The notes beneath the pieces were generated by a model, which saw nothing but the letters and a program-made list of their open reading frames with translations, was not told where the DNA came from and searched no databases. A stretch of 20,943 bases of DNA from Acidobacteriota bacterium. GTDB lineage: Bacteria; Acidobacteriota; Terriglobia; Terriglobales; Acidobacteriaceae. This document shows, piece after piece, positions 1-7,630 of this stretch (its first letter is position 1; the number at the start of each line of letters is the position of its first letter). The DNA is taken from contig JAKABE010000017.1 of assembly GCA_021801945.1 (NCBI GenBank), positions 1-20,943 of the forward strand. The letters are read 5' to 3'. The position numbers were made by a program, and so were the translations under genes.

Positions 1-546
1 CTTCATCTTGACCAGGTGATCCCGGTTGCTCGCGCTCTCGTAGGTCCGCAACTGGAAGATCCGCTGGCCCTTGTGCGCCGTGGGCGGAGGCAAAACCAAC
101 TGCGGCCAGCCCGGCAGGGCGATTAGCAGCGTGCTCTCCAGCCGTTCAAATGCCGGGCTACTCTCCGGCGCATTCCAGAAAGGCGCGGCCGCCTCCAGGA
201 ACTGCTCGTCTTCACGCAGCCGCAACTCGGCATTCGCCAGGGTTCCCAGGTTGGCCGAGGGAAGCAGAAGGTAGAGCGTCGGCGTCTCCGGCCCCAGATC
301 GAGATTGAAGGCGCCCACCGGTGCGATGCCCATGCGATTGAGCGCAGGGATCAAGGCATCGGCCACGTACTTTGCGGTAATTCGGCTCTCGGAGCCGGAG
401 CGCAGTTGATACTTGCGCAGTTCGTAATACTGCCGGGGCTTGCCTTCGGATGCCGGCGTGGGCGCGGCTGCGGCCGCATGGGCCCGATCCGTCAGGGCCA
501 CGGCCGATGCTGCAAAAGTCGATGCAAGAAATTGGCGACGTTTCAA
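1..546 (-). CDS. Tat-exported NIPSNAP-like protein (3' end beyond window)
   Basis: The minus strand is open from position 546 to the window edge (182 codons, no stop seen), so this is the N-terminal part of a longer protein. It begins with a twin-arginine signal, KRRQFLAS followed by an Ala-rich stretch ending around residue 24, which predicts Tat export. The mature part starts with YYELRKYQLRSGSE and later has QLRTYES, the paired segments typical of NIPSNAP-like (ferredoxin-like fold) proteins. Biochemical function is unknown for most bacterial members. I chose the TTG at 546 because GGAGGAG lies five bases upstream and it places the twin arginines right at the N-terminus. An in-frame ATG at 570 with a weaker AGGA is the alternative and adds eight residues. 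The gene is divergent from the PQQ dehydrogenase and could share its regulatory region. Confidence 0.75.
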   Translation of the reverse strand, partial: MKRRQFLASTFAASAVALTDRAHAAAAAPTPASEGKPRQYYELRKYQLRSGSESRITAKYVADALIPALNRMGIAPVGAFNLDLGPETPTLYLLLPSANLGTLANAELRLREDEQFLEAAAPFWNAPESSPAFERLESTLLIALPGWPQLVLPPPTAHKGQRIFQLRTYESASNRDHLVKMK

Positions 547-839
547 AATATCTCCTCCGCCATCGAGCATAAACGGTCCTCATAAGTCCGGCGAAGACCT
601 GATCGAATTTCCTCGCCGACGTGGCCCTCGCCCGTTCCGAGTGCGCTTCTATATCACTCAAAATAAAAGGCTAAGACAGAGCTAAAATATCGCGGTTGAC
701 GACCCTTCGAACAGATTGCTAGGATGAGCAGCGCAAAATTATTTGCATATTATGCAATTACTTGTTGGGGGCGGTCTTTATCACGCGGCTGCGCCGCGCG
801 CGCAGCTGAAAGATCAATCCAAATTGTGGGAGAGCCTGG
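547..839. promoter_or_regulatory. Divergent intergenic region between NIPSNAP and PQQ dehydrogenase genes
   Basis: This gap of about 290 bases separates the divergent NIPSNAP and PQQ dehydrogenase genes and is clearly AT-richer around 655-765 than the flanking genes. A plus-strand promoter candidate is TTGACG (696-701) with an 18-base spacer to TAGGAT (720-725). A second -10-like TATTAT (748-753) falls inside the palindrome at 743-757. The reading frames crossing the gap look like chance ORFs without ribosome binding sites. Promoter positions are inferred by eye. Confidence 0.45.
743..757. promoter_or_regulatory. Putative operator, perfect 15-bp palindrome (copy 1)
   Basis: TTGCATATTATGCAA is a perfect palindrome with 7-bp arms around a single central base. 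It lies 82 bases before the PQQ dehydrogenase start and just downstream of, or overlapping, its candidate promoter. The arms TTGCA-N5-TGCAA recur at 6565-6579 and, with one mismatch, at 5046-5060, each upstream of another gene in the same oxidation locus. A 15-bp palindrome is the usual size of an IclR-family operator, and an IclR gene lies at 5722-6507. Assignment to that regulator is inference. Confidence 0.6.
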
Positions 840-3110
840 ATGAGGAGAACGTTGCTTTACTGTGCTGCGGCATCGGCGCTGGTCCTGGCCGCGGGCACAG
901 CCGTATTGATCTTCACTCCGCAGATAACGGCCAAAACCGACAGCGCGTCCGCGATGTCGCCGTACACCACCTGGACACAGTATGGGGGCAGTCCCGAGGA
1001 CGCCCAATACTCGGCGCTCAAGCAAGTTAACCGCTCGAACGTAGCGCAGTTGAAGCAGGTGTGGTTCTACCCTGCTGGCAACAACGGCTTCCGCTATGGC
1101 TCCAACCCCATCATCATCGGCGACGCGATGTACGTCGTGGGTAAAAACAACAGTGTTGTGGCGCTCAATGCCGCCACCGGCAAGCAGATCTGGCTGCATG
1201 ATTTCGGCACGGTAACGAACTTCAACAGCCGCGGCGTGGTGTACTGGCAGAGCAAAGACGGCTCCGACCGCCGCATTCTGTGCGTGGTCAACAATTCTTT
1301 GGTGGCCCTCAACGCGCGCACCGGGAAGGTCATCGACTCCTTCGGCAACCACGGCCGCGTCGATCTGCGTGTAGGCCTAGGCCGCGTTCCCGACACCATT
1401 CGCCAGATCGGCTCCCAAACGCCGGGCCGCATCTTCGGCAACCTGATCCTTGAGGGCTCCGCCACGGGCGAGGATTACGAGTCCCCGCCGGGCGATCTCC
1501 GTGCCTACAACGTGATCACCGGCAAGATGGCCTGGATCTTCCACACCGTCCCCCACCCCGGCGAGCCCGGCTACAAAACCTGGCCTCCTGGCGCGTGGAA
1601 GTACATTGGCGGCACTAATACCTGGGGCGAGATCTCCCTCGATCCCAAGACCGGCATCGCCTACTTCCCCACCGGCTCGCCGACTTACGATTTCTATGGG
1701 GCCGACCGCAACGGGGCCGATCTTTTCTCAGATTGCATCCTCGCCATCAACGCCCGCACCGGCAAGCTGATCTGGTACTACCAGACTACGCATCACGATC
1801 TGTGGGACTACGACCTAGAGGTCGGCCCCAAGCTGCTCACGGTTGACCATGACGGCCACAAGTTGCACATTCTGGCCGAGCCCGGCAAGAACGGCTTTCT
1901 CTACGTGCTCAACCGCGCCACCGGCAAGCCAGTGTGGCCTATCGTCGAGCGGCCCGTGCCCAAGTCGGATATGCCCCGGCAGATGGCCTGGCCCACGCAA
2001 CCAATTCCCACGGTCATCCCGCCCTTCGCGCGGCAGGCATTCACAGTCAAGGATGTGGATCCCTACATCGCCAGCCCCGGAGAGCGAGCAAAGATAGGCG
2101 CTGAAGTCGCCTCTGCCCGCAACTTTGGCATCTACACGCCGGACGACGCCGGCTCAACGATCGAGATGCCCGGCAACAACGGCGGAGCGAATTGGGGATC
2201 GGGCGCCATCGATCCCAGCAAGGGTCTGCTCTTTGTCCTCTCAAAGGATGCGCCCTCGATGCTGCATCTCGCGCCCAAGCCGCCGCGCATGCATATCAAC
2301 GGCACCCCTGAGACGAAAGGCGAGGTCGTTTACCTGCAGAACTGCAGGATGTGCCATATGGCCAATATGGCTGGGCAGCCGCCGTCCATTCCGTCGCTCG
2401 TTGGAGTTGTCGATCGGCTGGGCGCCAATCAGGTGCGCGCTATCGTGCAGGATGGTCGGGGAGACATGCCGGCCGTGAGCGGTTTGACCTCCTCAGACCT
2501 AGACCACCTGATCGCTTACTTGCGTGCCCCAAAGGAAGGCAAACTCCCGCTCTTCATTCTCACCCGCATCTTAGCTCCGTCCACGCCTGCGCCGCGTCTG
2601 GCCCCGCCGGCTGCGCGCTACTGGACCGGCTATGGCTACATGAATTCGACGGATGGCCTGCCCGCTATCAGTCCGCCGTGGTCCACACTTACCGCTTATG
2701 ACCTCAACACCGGAACCATCAAGTGGAGAGTCCCCTTTGGCGGCGTGCCTGAACTCGAAGCCAAGGGTATGACCAACACCGGGAGCTTCTGGCCGCGCGG
2801 CGGCGTGGTGGTTACCGCGGGGGGCATCGTATTCGGCGGTGCCAAGTCCGACAGCACCATGCGCGCCTACGACGAGGAAACAGGAAAGGTCTTATGGCAA
2901 GCAAAGATTCCTGGCGATCCCGAAGGCATCCCTGCTGTCTATGAAGTTGCCGGGCGCGAATATGTGGTGATGAGCGCAAGCCAGCGTCCCGCCAAGATTT
3001 CCCTTTCGCCAGGTGGCGGCATGAACCCGGCGCAGCAGACCGGGAACGCAGCCGTCACGCAGGGCTACTATGTGTTCGCACTCCCGAAGGTTGCTGGGGG
3101 CGGCCAATGA
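840..3110 (+). CDS. PQQ-dependent dehydrogenase with inserted cytochrome c domain
   Basis: A 756-residue quinoprotein dehydrogenase, predicted to oxidise a sugar, polyol or alcohol in the periplasm and pass electrons from PQQ to its own heme. Residues 1-30 form a signal peptide or N-terminal anchor (MRRTLLYCAAASALVLAAG). The PQQ beta-propeller occupies about 40-485 and 590-750. Typical family segments are TGKQIWLHDF, HHDLWDYDL (318-326) and, near the C-terminus, TGKVLWQAKIPGDPEG. A c-type heme domain interrupts the propeller, with CRMCH at 502-506 and a probable axial Met at 543 in GDM. The ATG at 840 has GGGAG a few bases upstream. It is probably controlled by the palindrome at 743-757. The substrate cannot be read from sequence, but the neighbouring SMP-30 protein suggests a lactone product. 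Confidence 0.9.
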   Translation: MRRTLLYCAAASALVLAAGTAVLIFTPQITAKTDSASAMSPYTTWTQYGGSPEDAQYSALKQVNRSNVAQLKQVWFYPAGNNGFRYGSNPIIIGDAMYVVGKNNSVVALNAATGKQIWLHDFGTVTNFNSRGVVYWQSKDGSDRRILCVVNNSLVALNARTGKVIDSFGNHGRVDLRVGLGRVPDTIRQIGSQTPGRIFGNLILEGSATGEDYESPPGDLRAYNVITGKMAWIFHTVPHPGEPGYKTWPPGAWKYIGGTNTWGEISLDPKTGIAYFPTGSPTYDFYGADRNGADLFSDCILAINARTGKLIWYYQTTHHDLWDYDLEVGPKLLTVDHDGHKLHILAEPGKNGFLYVLNRATGKPVWPIVERPVPKSDMPRQMAWPTQPIPTVIPPFARQAFTVKDVDPYIASPGERAKIGAEVASARNFGIYTPDDAGSTIEMPGNNGGANWGSGAIDPSKGLLFVLSKDAPSMLHLAPKPPRMHINGTPETKGEVVYLQNCRMCHMANMAGQPPSIPSLVGVVDRLGANQVRAIVQDGRGDMPAVSGLTSSDLDHLIAYLRAPKEGKLPLFILTRILAPSTPAPRLAPPAARYWTGYGYMNSTDGLPAISPPWSTLTAYDLNTGTIKWRVPFGGVPELEAKGMTNTGSFWPRGGVVVTAGGIVFGGAKSDSTMRAYDEETGKVLWQAKIPGDPEGIPAVYEVAGREYVVMSASQRPAKISLSPGGGMNPAQQTGNAAVTQGYYVFALPKVAGGGQ

Positions 3111-3170
3111 TTCAGTGAGCTTATATATAAATAACTAGCCCCGTACATCTTGATAGAAGTTCGTCGCTTG

Positions 3171-3197
3171 GTGCGCGGAGGTAAGGCCTCCGCGCAC
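3171..3197. terminator. Strong hairpin between convergent genes
   Basis: A perfect 11-bp inverted repeat, GTGCGCGGAGG and CCTCCGCGCAC, encloses a 5-base loop. It lies between the 3' ends of the PQQ dehydrogenase gene (plus) and an SDR gene (minus), where a bidirectional terminator would be expected. No T-run follows on either strand, so it is not a canonical intrinsic terminator. It could instead act as an mRNA-stabilising hairpin. Confidence 0.5.
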
Positions 3198-3350
3198 AAC
3201 GCTTCTTCTCCAGGCAAACGGTCTTATTTGTGCAGGGATTCATACCGTCTGATGAGCCCGATGGGGGGAGACGACCGCAGACAATATGCGTACAGAACGT
3301 GGCGGAACTGCCAGTCCATCCCGCATGCTCTTCTAGACGAAGAGAAGAAC

Positions 3351-4112
3351 TTATTTTCCTTCCCAACCGCCATCCACGTAGAACGACTGACCAGTCACAT
3401 AGCGCGCTTCGTCGGAAGCCAAGAAAGCCGCCACTGTCCCGATCTCGCATGGCTGTCCCGGCCGGCTCAGCGAAATCTGGCTCAGCACTCCATTGAGCAG
3501 ATCGGGGCGCTTCATCACCCAATCGATCATCGGTGTTTCAATCAGTCCGGGGTGAATGCAATTGACGCGGATGCCTAGGGGAGCTACTTCGGCAGACACG
3601 TTGCGCGTGAGTGCCTCGACGGCCAGTTTGCTGGGCGCGTAATGCGTGCGCCCCGGCAGAACTCTTGCCGCCTGTATGGATCCGATGTTCACAATCGCTC
3701 CTGGCTGCTTGGCCGCGACCGCGCGCCGGCAGAACACCTGCGAGCACAGCCAGCCACTCTTCAGGTTCACCTTGGTGACCTCAGACCACTGTTCGTCCGT
3801 CATCTCTAGAAAGGGAATAATGGTCTCGATCCCGGCGTTGTTGACCAGAATGTCGATGGTGCCCATCTCGCTCCACGCCCGCTCGAACATCGCCTCGACC
3901 TGCTTCCGGTCCGATGCATCCGCCTGGATCGCCAGGGCACGGCGCCCCTGGCCGCGCACCCACTCTGCCACGGCTTCCGCGCCGCCAGCATTCTTGACGT
4001 CGTTGACCACGACGTCTGCTCCTTCTTTCGCCATCGCCTCGGCAATGCCCTTTCCAATTCCCTGGGCAGCCCCTGTCACCAATGCGACTTTCTTTGCCAA
4101 TTTCATCAACAT
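3351..4112 (-). CDS. Short-chain dehydrogenase/reductase (SDR) 1
   Basis: A 253-residue classical SDR, an NAD(P)-dependent oxidoreductase. The Rossmann dinucleotide motif TGAAQGIG is at 13-20, NNAG at 91-94, and the catalytic Ser145, Tyr158 and Lys162 (YAPSK) are all present. It ends with the usual YVTGQSFYVDGGW segment. Asp38 after beta-strand 2 (VVNDVK) suggests NAD preference. Either the ATG at 4112 or the in-frame ATG two codons later (4106) could be the start; GGCGGG sits better for the second. It lies 55 bases downstream of SDR 2 on the same strand, so the two are probably co-transcribed. The substrate is unknown; sugar or sugar-acid oxidation is inferred from neighbours. Confidence 0.88.
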   Translation of the reverse strand: MLMKLAKKVALVTGAAQGIGKGIAEAMAKEGADVVVNDVKNAGGAEAVAEWVRGQGRRALAIQADASDRKQVEAMFERAWSEMGTIDILVNNAGIETIIPFLEMTDEQWSEVTKVNLKSGWLCSQVFCRRAVAAKQPGAIVNIGSIQAARVLPGRTHYAPSKLAVEALTRNVSAEVAPLGIRVNCIHPGLIETPMIDWVMKRPDLLNGVLSQISLSRPGQPCEIGTVAAFLASDEARYVTGQSFYVDGGWEGK

Positions 4113-4167
4113 CCCGCCTTCAGCGTCTATGCTTGAACCCTAAAACTCGTTCTCATCCTTGAATCGG

Positions 4168-4944
4168 TTAGTGGATCGTCCATCCCCCATCGACCATCAA
4201 CACATGACCGACGATCATATCCGCCATGTCGCTGGCCAGAAACAGCACCGCTCCAACGATGTCTTCCGGCTGGTTCCATCGGCCGCGCGGCAACATCTCA
4301 CCTGTCGCCCATTCCTTGTATCCGGGCCGCTCCAGGATGTTGCGTCGTGATTCCGTCTCCGTGATGCACGGGGCCACCGTATTCACTAGCACTCCGTCAT
4401 GAGCCCACTCCAGCGAGAGTGCGCGCGAAAGATGATGCACTCCCGCCTTGGCCGCCGCATACACCGAGCGTTTCTTGAAGCCCACGACGCCAAAGTTCGA
4501 ACCGATGTTGATGATTCTGCCCTTTCCTTGCGGAATCATAATCCGGGCCGCGGCCTGGCAGGCGAAGAATACGCTCTTCAGCGACGCCGCCATGGTCTTG
4601 TCGTACTCTTCCTCGGTGACCTCCAGTGCGGGCGTCGTTCCCGTCCATCCGGCATTATTCACCAGGATATGAATGGCTCCGTATTTGGCCTTGGTCGCTT
4701 CCATCAGCGCCGTTAGCTGTGTGGGCTGCGACACGTCGGTGGGCACGATGATTGCCTGGCGGCCCAGCGCCTCGATCTCTGTGCGCACGTTTTGGATTTC
4801 TTCCATGTTGCCCACTGGGTGCTTGGCAAGCGCTAGATGCGCACCGGCGTGTGCCAATCCCAGCGCGATCGCGCGCCCGATTCCCTGCGAAGCTCCGGTT
4901 ACGATCGCGATGCGATCCTTCAATCCAAAACACGCGTAGTCCAT
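4168..4944 (-). CDS. Short-chain dehydrogenase/reductase (SDR) 2
   Basis: A 258-residue classical SDR. TGASQGIG is at 16-23, NNAG at 96-99, and the catalytic Ser149, Tyr162 and Lys166 (YAAAK) are intact. The C-terminus has MIVGHVLMVDGGW. The ATG at 4944 is preferred because AAAGG lies about seven bases upstream and the conserved fold begins directly after it; a longer reading to 5067 would add 41 unconserved residues. The dinucleotide-binding loop lacks the Asp seen in SDR 1 (LALAKHP), so cofactor preference may differ. It is the first gene of a probable two-gene unit with SDR 1. The palindrome-like site at 5046-5060 lies 101 bases upstream. Confidence 0.88.
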   Translation of the reverse strand: MDYACFGLKDRIAIVTGASQGIGRAIALGLAHAGAHLALAKHPVGNMEEIQNVRTEIEALGRQAIIVPTDVSQPTQLTALMEATKAKYGAIHILVNNAGWTGTTPALEVTEEEYDKTMAASLKSVFFACQAAARIMIPQGKGRIINIGSNFGVVGFKKRSVYAAAKAGVHHLSRALSLEWAHDGVLVNTVAPCITETESRRNILERPGYKEWATGEMLPRGRWNQPEDIVGAVLFLASDMADMIVGHVLMVDGGWTIH

Positions 4945-5402
4945 GCTTCGCCTTTCTCGTCTTTGGCTGCAGACTGCCAGCGGGCTAGCAGTTTCGCCGA
5001 AATTACAAATGTCGGGAATTTGAATTGCATCGTAAGAGATCCATTTTGCATATCGTGCACAGGGCAAAAACCATCATCTACGTTTGGCCCCTTCCCGTCA
5101 AGCGTGCACCTGCGAGACCTGCTGAGGCTTCCAGCAGAGTCCATTAAGATCTCTACGGTGGGCGAAGGCGCGGCAAAACACCGGCGCTTACCACTGGATA
5201 TGTTTCTATGTCACCTCGGCGCTGCCGGGTGCGCGCTTCCTGCCGCGCGGGGGCTGGCGGGCTCCATAGCGCAATGCCGCGTGCTCCCTGGATCGGTATC
5301 GCAGTCCTGCATTTGCCGCCGCGTTCCTGGTCCGGCGCGTCGCCCGGCGCCCTGGATGTTAGCGCGGCAGAGGAAGCGCATTTTCTGCACAAATCGCATT
5401 AG
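4945..5402. other. Intergenic region upstream of SDR 2 with possible gene debris
   Basis: About the first 200 bases (4945-5145) are AT-richer and hold the upstream region of the SDR unit, including the operator-like site at 5046-5060. From about 5145 to 5402 the DNA is GC-rich, and short protein-like stretches appear in different frames, each ended by a stop. One is a plus-frame piece reading GAYHWICFYVTSALPGARF that ends near 5270. This is what a gene with several frameshifts would look like, but I cannot name the parent, and GC-rich DNA often gives chance open frames. Confidence 0.35.
5046..5060. promoter_or_regulatory. Putative operator (copy 2, one mismatch)
   Basis: TTGCATATCGTGCAC matches the TTGCA-N5-TGCAA pattern at nine of ten arm positions and shares the run TTGCATAT with copy 1. 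It lies 101 bases upstream of the SDR 2 start, between the SDR unit and the IclR gene. The degenerate right arm makes it the weakest of the three copies. Confidence 0.45.
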
Positions 5403-5711
5403 CCATGGCACAAAGGCGTAGCCAATGCCGTTCAGGGAGCCAAGAACCTTCTGCCGGTCATCCATCACATTTGCCTCAAGAACTGGAATGGCCGGGACCA
5501 AGTTCTGAGCGCATGCCGTCCCCAGCGCAAGGCGGTCGTGGACAGTCCCGCCATCCTAGACTTGATGGAGGACCGGGGGATCCACGGCATGAGGACGGCC
5601 AAGGGGGGTGATTTGAAGCCTTCCTATCCCGATATGGCCAAGTTCCATCAACTGGTTTCCATCTGGGTGGGGTATCTTAAATCTATTGGTGTCAAATTGA
5701 AAACCCCCTAA
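5403..5711 (+). pseudogene. Truncated coding remnant before the IclR gene, family unknown
   Basis: The frame is open for 102 codons after a stop at 5400-5402 and ends with TAA at 5709-5711. It lacks a start codon near its beginning; the first in-frame ATG is only around 5558. Codons are strongly GC-ending, and the translation is protein-like, with segments such as GAKNLLPVIHHICLKNW, KAVVDSPAILDLMEDRGIHG and LVSIWVGYLKSIGVKL. This looks like the C-terminal part of a gene that lost its N-terminus. I do not recognise the family. It ends 10 bases before the IclR start, so any surviving translation could couple to that gene. Confidence 0.4.
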
Positions 5712-5721
5712 CGACCGCATT

Positions 5722-6507
5722 ATGCCTACCAAGAGCCCTCAGGCGCCTTTTATCCAAAGTCTGGATCGCGGGTTGGCGATCCTCCAGCACGTTGCCCGTT
5801 CCAAGCAGCCGGTTACCCTCGGCGAGCTGGCCGACCTGCTCAGCATCGACCGGAGCAGCGCATTTCGTCTGGCCCACACCCTGCGCCGCCGGGGCTTTCT
5901 GTCTTGCCCGCCAGGCCGCAAGGACTATGTGCTCGGTTCGTCGATGTGGACGCTCTCGCGCCAGTACGATTGGAGCAATATGCTGGTGAAGGTCGCCCGT
6001 CCCGAACTCCAGCTCCTGGCCGGACAACTCAACGAGACTGCTCACCTCGCCATCCGTGAAGGCAAGCAGGCCTTGTTTGTCGACTCCGTCCATGCCAACC
6101 ACGTGCTTGCGGTTTCCGGTCAGACCGGCGAACTGGTGCCGCTCTACTGCACGGCCCACGGTAAAGCCTTGATCGCCGACGCCGACGAGCGAGAGCTGCG
6201 CACGATCTTCGGCGCCGGGCCGCTTCAAATGTACACTCGCACTAGCATTACCAGCATCAAGTCGCTGGCCAAGGAATGCGCCTCCGTGCGCGGGCGTGGT
6301 TACGCCATCGACGAGTCGGAGTTTACTCCTGACCTCCGTTGCGTGGCCGCCCCCATTCGCTTTGGCGATGATATTGTGGGCTCGATCGGTATCTCCGCCC
6401 CCGCTTCAAGGTTCTCGAAGGATCTTTACCCTGACTACGGTGAAAAAGTCTGTGCGGTCGCCGCGCGCGTGGGCGAGGCTCTCAGCCGGACAGGCTCCGA
6501 AACCTAG
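5722..6507 (+). CDS. IclR-family transcriptional regulator
   Basis: A 261-residue regulator. Residues 12-65 form the winged helix (SLDRGLAILQHVA, then LGELADLLSIDRSSAFRLAHTLRRRGFL). About 80-250 is the IclR effector-binding domain, including NETAHLAIREGKQALFVDSV, PLYCTAHGKALIAD and RGRGYAIDESEFTPDLRCVAAPI. The ligand is typically a small acid or sugar derivative. The ATG at 5722 is the only plausible start, because an in-frame stop lies 24 bases upstream. It has no Shine-Dalgarno sequence, so it may be leaderless or coupled to the remnant ending at 5711. Its position among oxidation genes, and the repeated palindrome in front of three of them, make it the likely local regulator. Confidence 0.88.
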   Translation: MPTKSPQAPFIQSLDRGLAILQHVARSKQPVTLGELADLLSIDRSSAFRLAHTLRRRGFLSCPPGRKDYVLGSSMWTLSRQYDWSNMLVKVARPELQLLAGQLNETAHLAIREGKQALFVDSVHANHVLAVSGQTGELVPLYCTAHGKALIADADERELRTIFGAGPLQMYTRTSITSIKSLAKECASVRGRGYAIDESEFTPDLRCVAAPIRFGDDIVGSIGISAPASRFSKDLYPDYGEKVCAVAARVGEALSRTGSET

Positions 6508-6515
6508 TCCTGTCG

Positions 6516-6529
6516 GCGCGGGCCCGCGC
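6516..6529. terminator. GC-rich perfect palindrome after the IclR gene
   Basis: GCGCGGGCCCGCGC begins eight bases after the IclR stop codon. It could form a 5-bp GC stem with a 4-base loop, but no T-run follows. It may help end or stabilise the IclR transcript; the call rests only on position and symmetry. Confidence 0.3.
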
Positions 6530-6564
6530 TATTCACTGTGAGCATGTTATTTTTGTAAAGTAAA

Positions 6565-6579
6565 TTGCACTATCTGCAA
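6565..6579. promoter_or_regulatory. Putative operator (copy 3, perfect arms)
   Basis: TTGCACTATCTGCAA has the same five-base arms as the palindrome at 743-757, with a five-base centre. It ends 19 bases before the ATG of the SMP-30 gene, in a short AT-rich stretch (6545-6579), so it must overlap the promoter or the transcription start. Bound protein would be expected to repress. Confidence 0.58.
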
Positions 6580-6598
6580 GGCGTTCAGGTTGATCTCC

Positions 6599-7630
6599 AT
6601 GCCGTTCTCCATCCTCGATTTTGAATTGCAGCCTTCCTCGCTGCGCTATGTGGGCTCCGGTCTGCAGCGTCCCGAATGCATCCTCGCCGAACCCGATGGC
6701 TCTCTCTGGGCCGCCGACGCCCGCGGGGGCGTGGTGCATATTCAGCCCGACGGCAGCCAGCGCATCATCAGCCAGCGGCTCTCCGGTCATTTCGCCGGCG
6801 TCGAAAGCGAAGCTTCACGGTACCTCGAAGGCACCCTGCCCAACGGATTGGCCTTCACCGCCAACGGCGACATTCTCATCTCCAACTTCGGCACCGACCG
6901 CCTGGAGATCATGACCCGCGAGGGCGAATCGCGGGTGCTGGCCGACCACATCGACGGCGAGCCGATCGGCAAAGTGAACTTCGTGCTGCGCGATTCGCAG
7001 GATCGCATCTGGATCACGGTCTCTACGCGCATCAAAAACTGGATGCACGCGCTGCGCCCCGACCTGCCAGACGGCTACATCGCGCGCTACATTGACGGCG
7101 CCTTCCACATCATGGCTGAGGGCTTCCACTTCACGAACGAGATTCGCATGGACGCCCGCGAAGAGTATTTGTATGTGGCCGAAACCACCGGCGGCTGCAT
7201 CAGCCGTATGCGCGTCCGGCCCGACGGCACGCTTGGCGAGCGCGAGATCTTTGGTCCCTCCAGCCTGGGCAAAGGCGCATGGCCTGACGGCATCGCCTTC
7301 GACAGCGGCGGCAACCTCTGGGGCACCATGGTTTACTCCGACAAGCTCTTCGTCCTTACGCCCGAGGGCGACCTGCGCGTGCTCCTCGACGAAGGCGACC
7401 CGCAGAAGGTGGACGCCCTGGAGAAGACTTTTTTTGCTGGAGAGGTCAACGAGCAGGTTCTGTTCGCCACCGGCCAGGGCGTCGCCCCCTGGATGGCGAG
7501 TGTCACTTTTGGCGGTCCGGATCTGAAAACCCTCTACATCGGCTCACTGCGCGCCAACCGCATTCCCTACTTCCGCGCTCCGCTCCCTGGCCTGCCCATG
7601 GTGCACTGGAACGAGACGCGGCGGGTGTAA
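6599..7630 (+). CDS. SMP-30/gluconolactonase-like beta-propeller protein
   Basis: A 343-residue member of the SMP-30/gluconolactonase/LRE family, most likely a metal-dependent lactonase or related hydrolase. Predicted metal ligands in the family pattern are Glu26 (RPECI), Asn180 (HFTNEIRMD) and Asp230 (WPDGIAFDSGGNLWG). Blade repeats are visible at PNGLAFTANGDILISNFG and KTLYIGSLRANRIPYFR. The ATG at 6599 is used; an in-frame TTG at 6590 would add three residues and is about as well placed relative to AAGG. It follows the IclR gene by 91 bases. The pairing with a PQQ dehydrogenase fits oxidation to a lactone then ring opening, although that enzyme is periplasmic and no signal peptide is visible here. 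Confidence 0.85.
   Translation: MPFSILDFELQPSSLRYVGSGLQRPECILAEPDGSLWAADARGGVVHIQPDGSQRIISQRLSGHFAGVESEASRYLEGTLPNGLAFTANGDILISNFGTDRLEIMTREGESRVLADHIDGEPIGKVNFVLRDSQDRIWITVSTRIKNWMHALRPDLPDGYIARYIDGAFHIMAEGFHFTNEIRMDAREEYLYVAETTGGCISRMRVRPDGTLGEREIFGPSSLGKGAWPDGIAFDSGGNLWGTMVYSDKLFVLTPEGDLRVLLDEGDPQKVDALEKTFFAGEVNEQVLFATGQGVAPWMASVTFGGPDLKTLYIGSLRANRIPYFRAPLPGLPMVHWNETRRV

Noticed and set aside
212..661. 149-codon minus-strand open frame
   Set aside because: It overlaps the NIPSNAP gene in another frame, has an Arg/Ser/Pro-rich composition typical of GC-rich shadow frames, and lacks a ribosome binding site.
3328..3344. CTCTTC-N5-GAAGAG hairpin after the SDR 1 gene
   Set aside because: The 6-bp stem is weak and has no T-run; the nearby 11-bp hairpin at 3171-3197 is a better terminator candidate.
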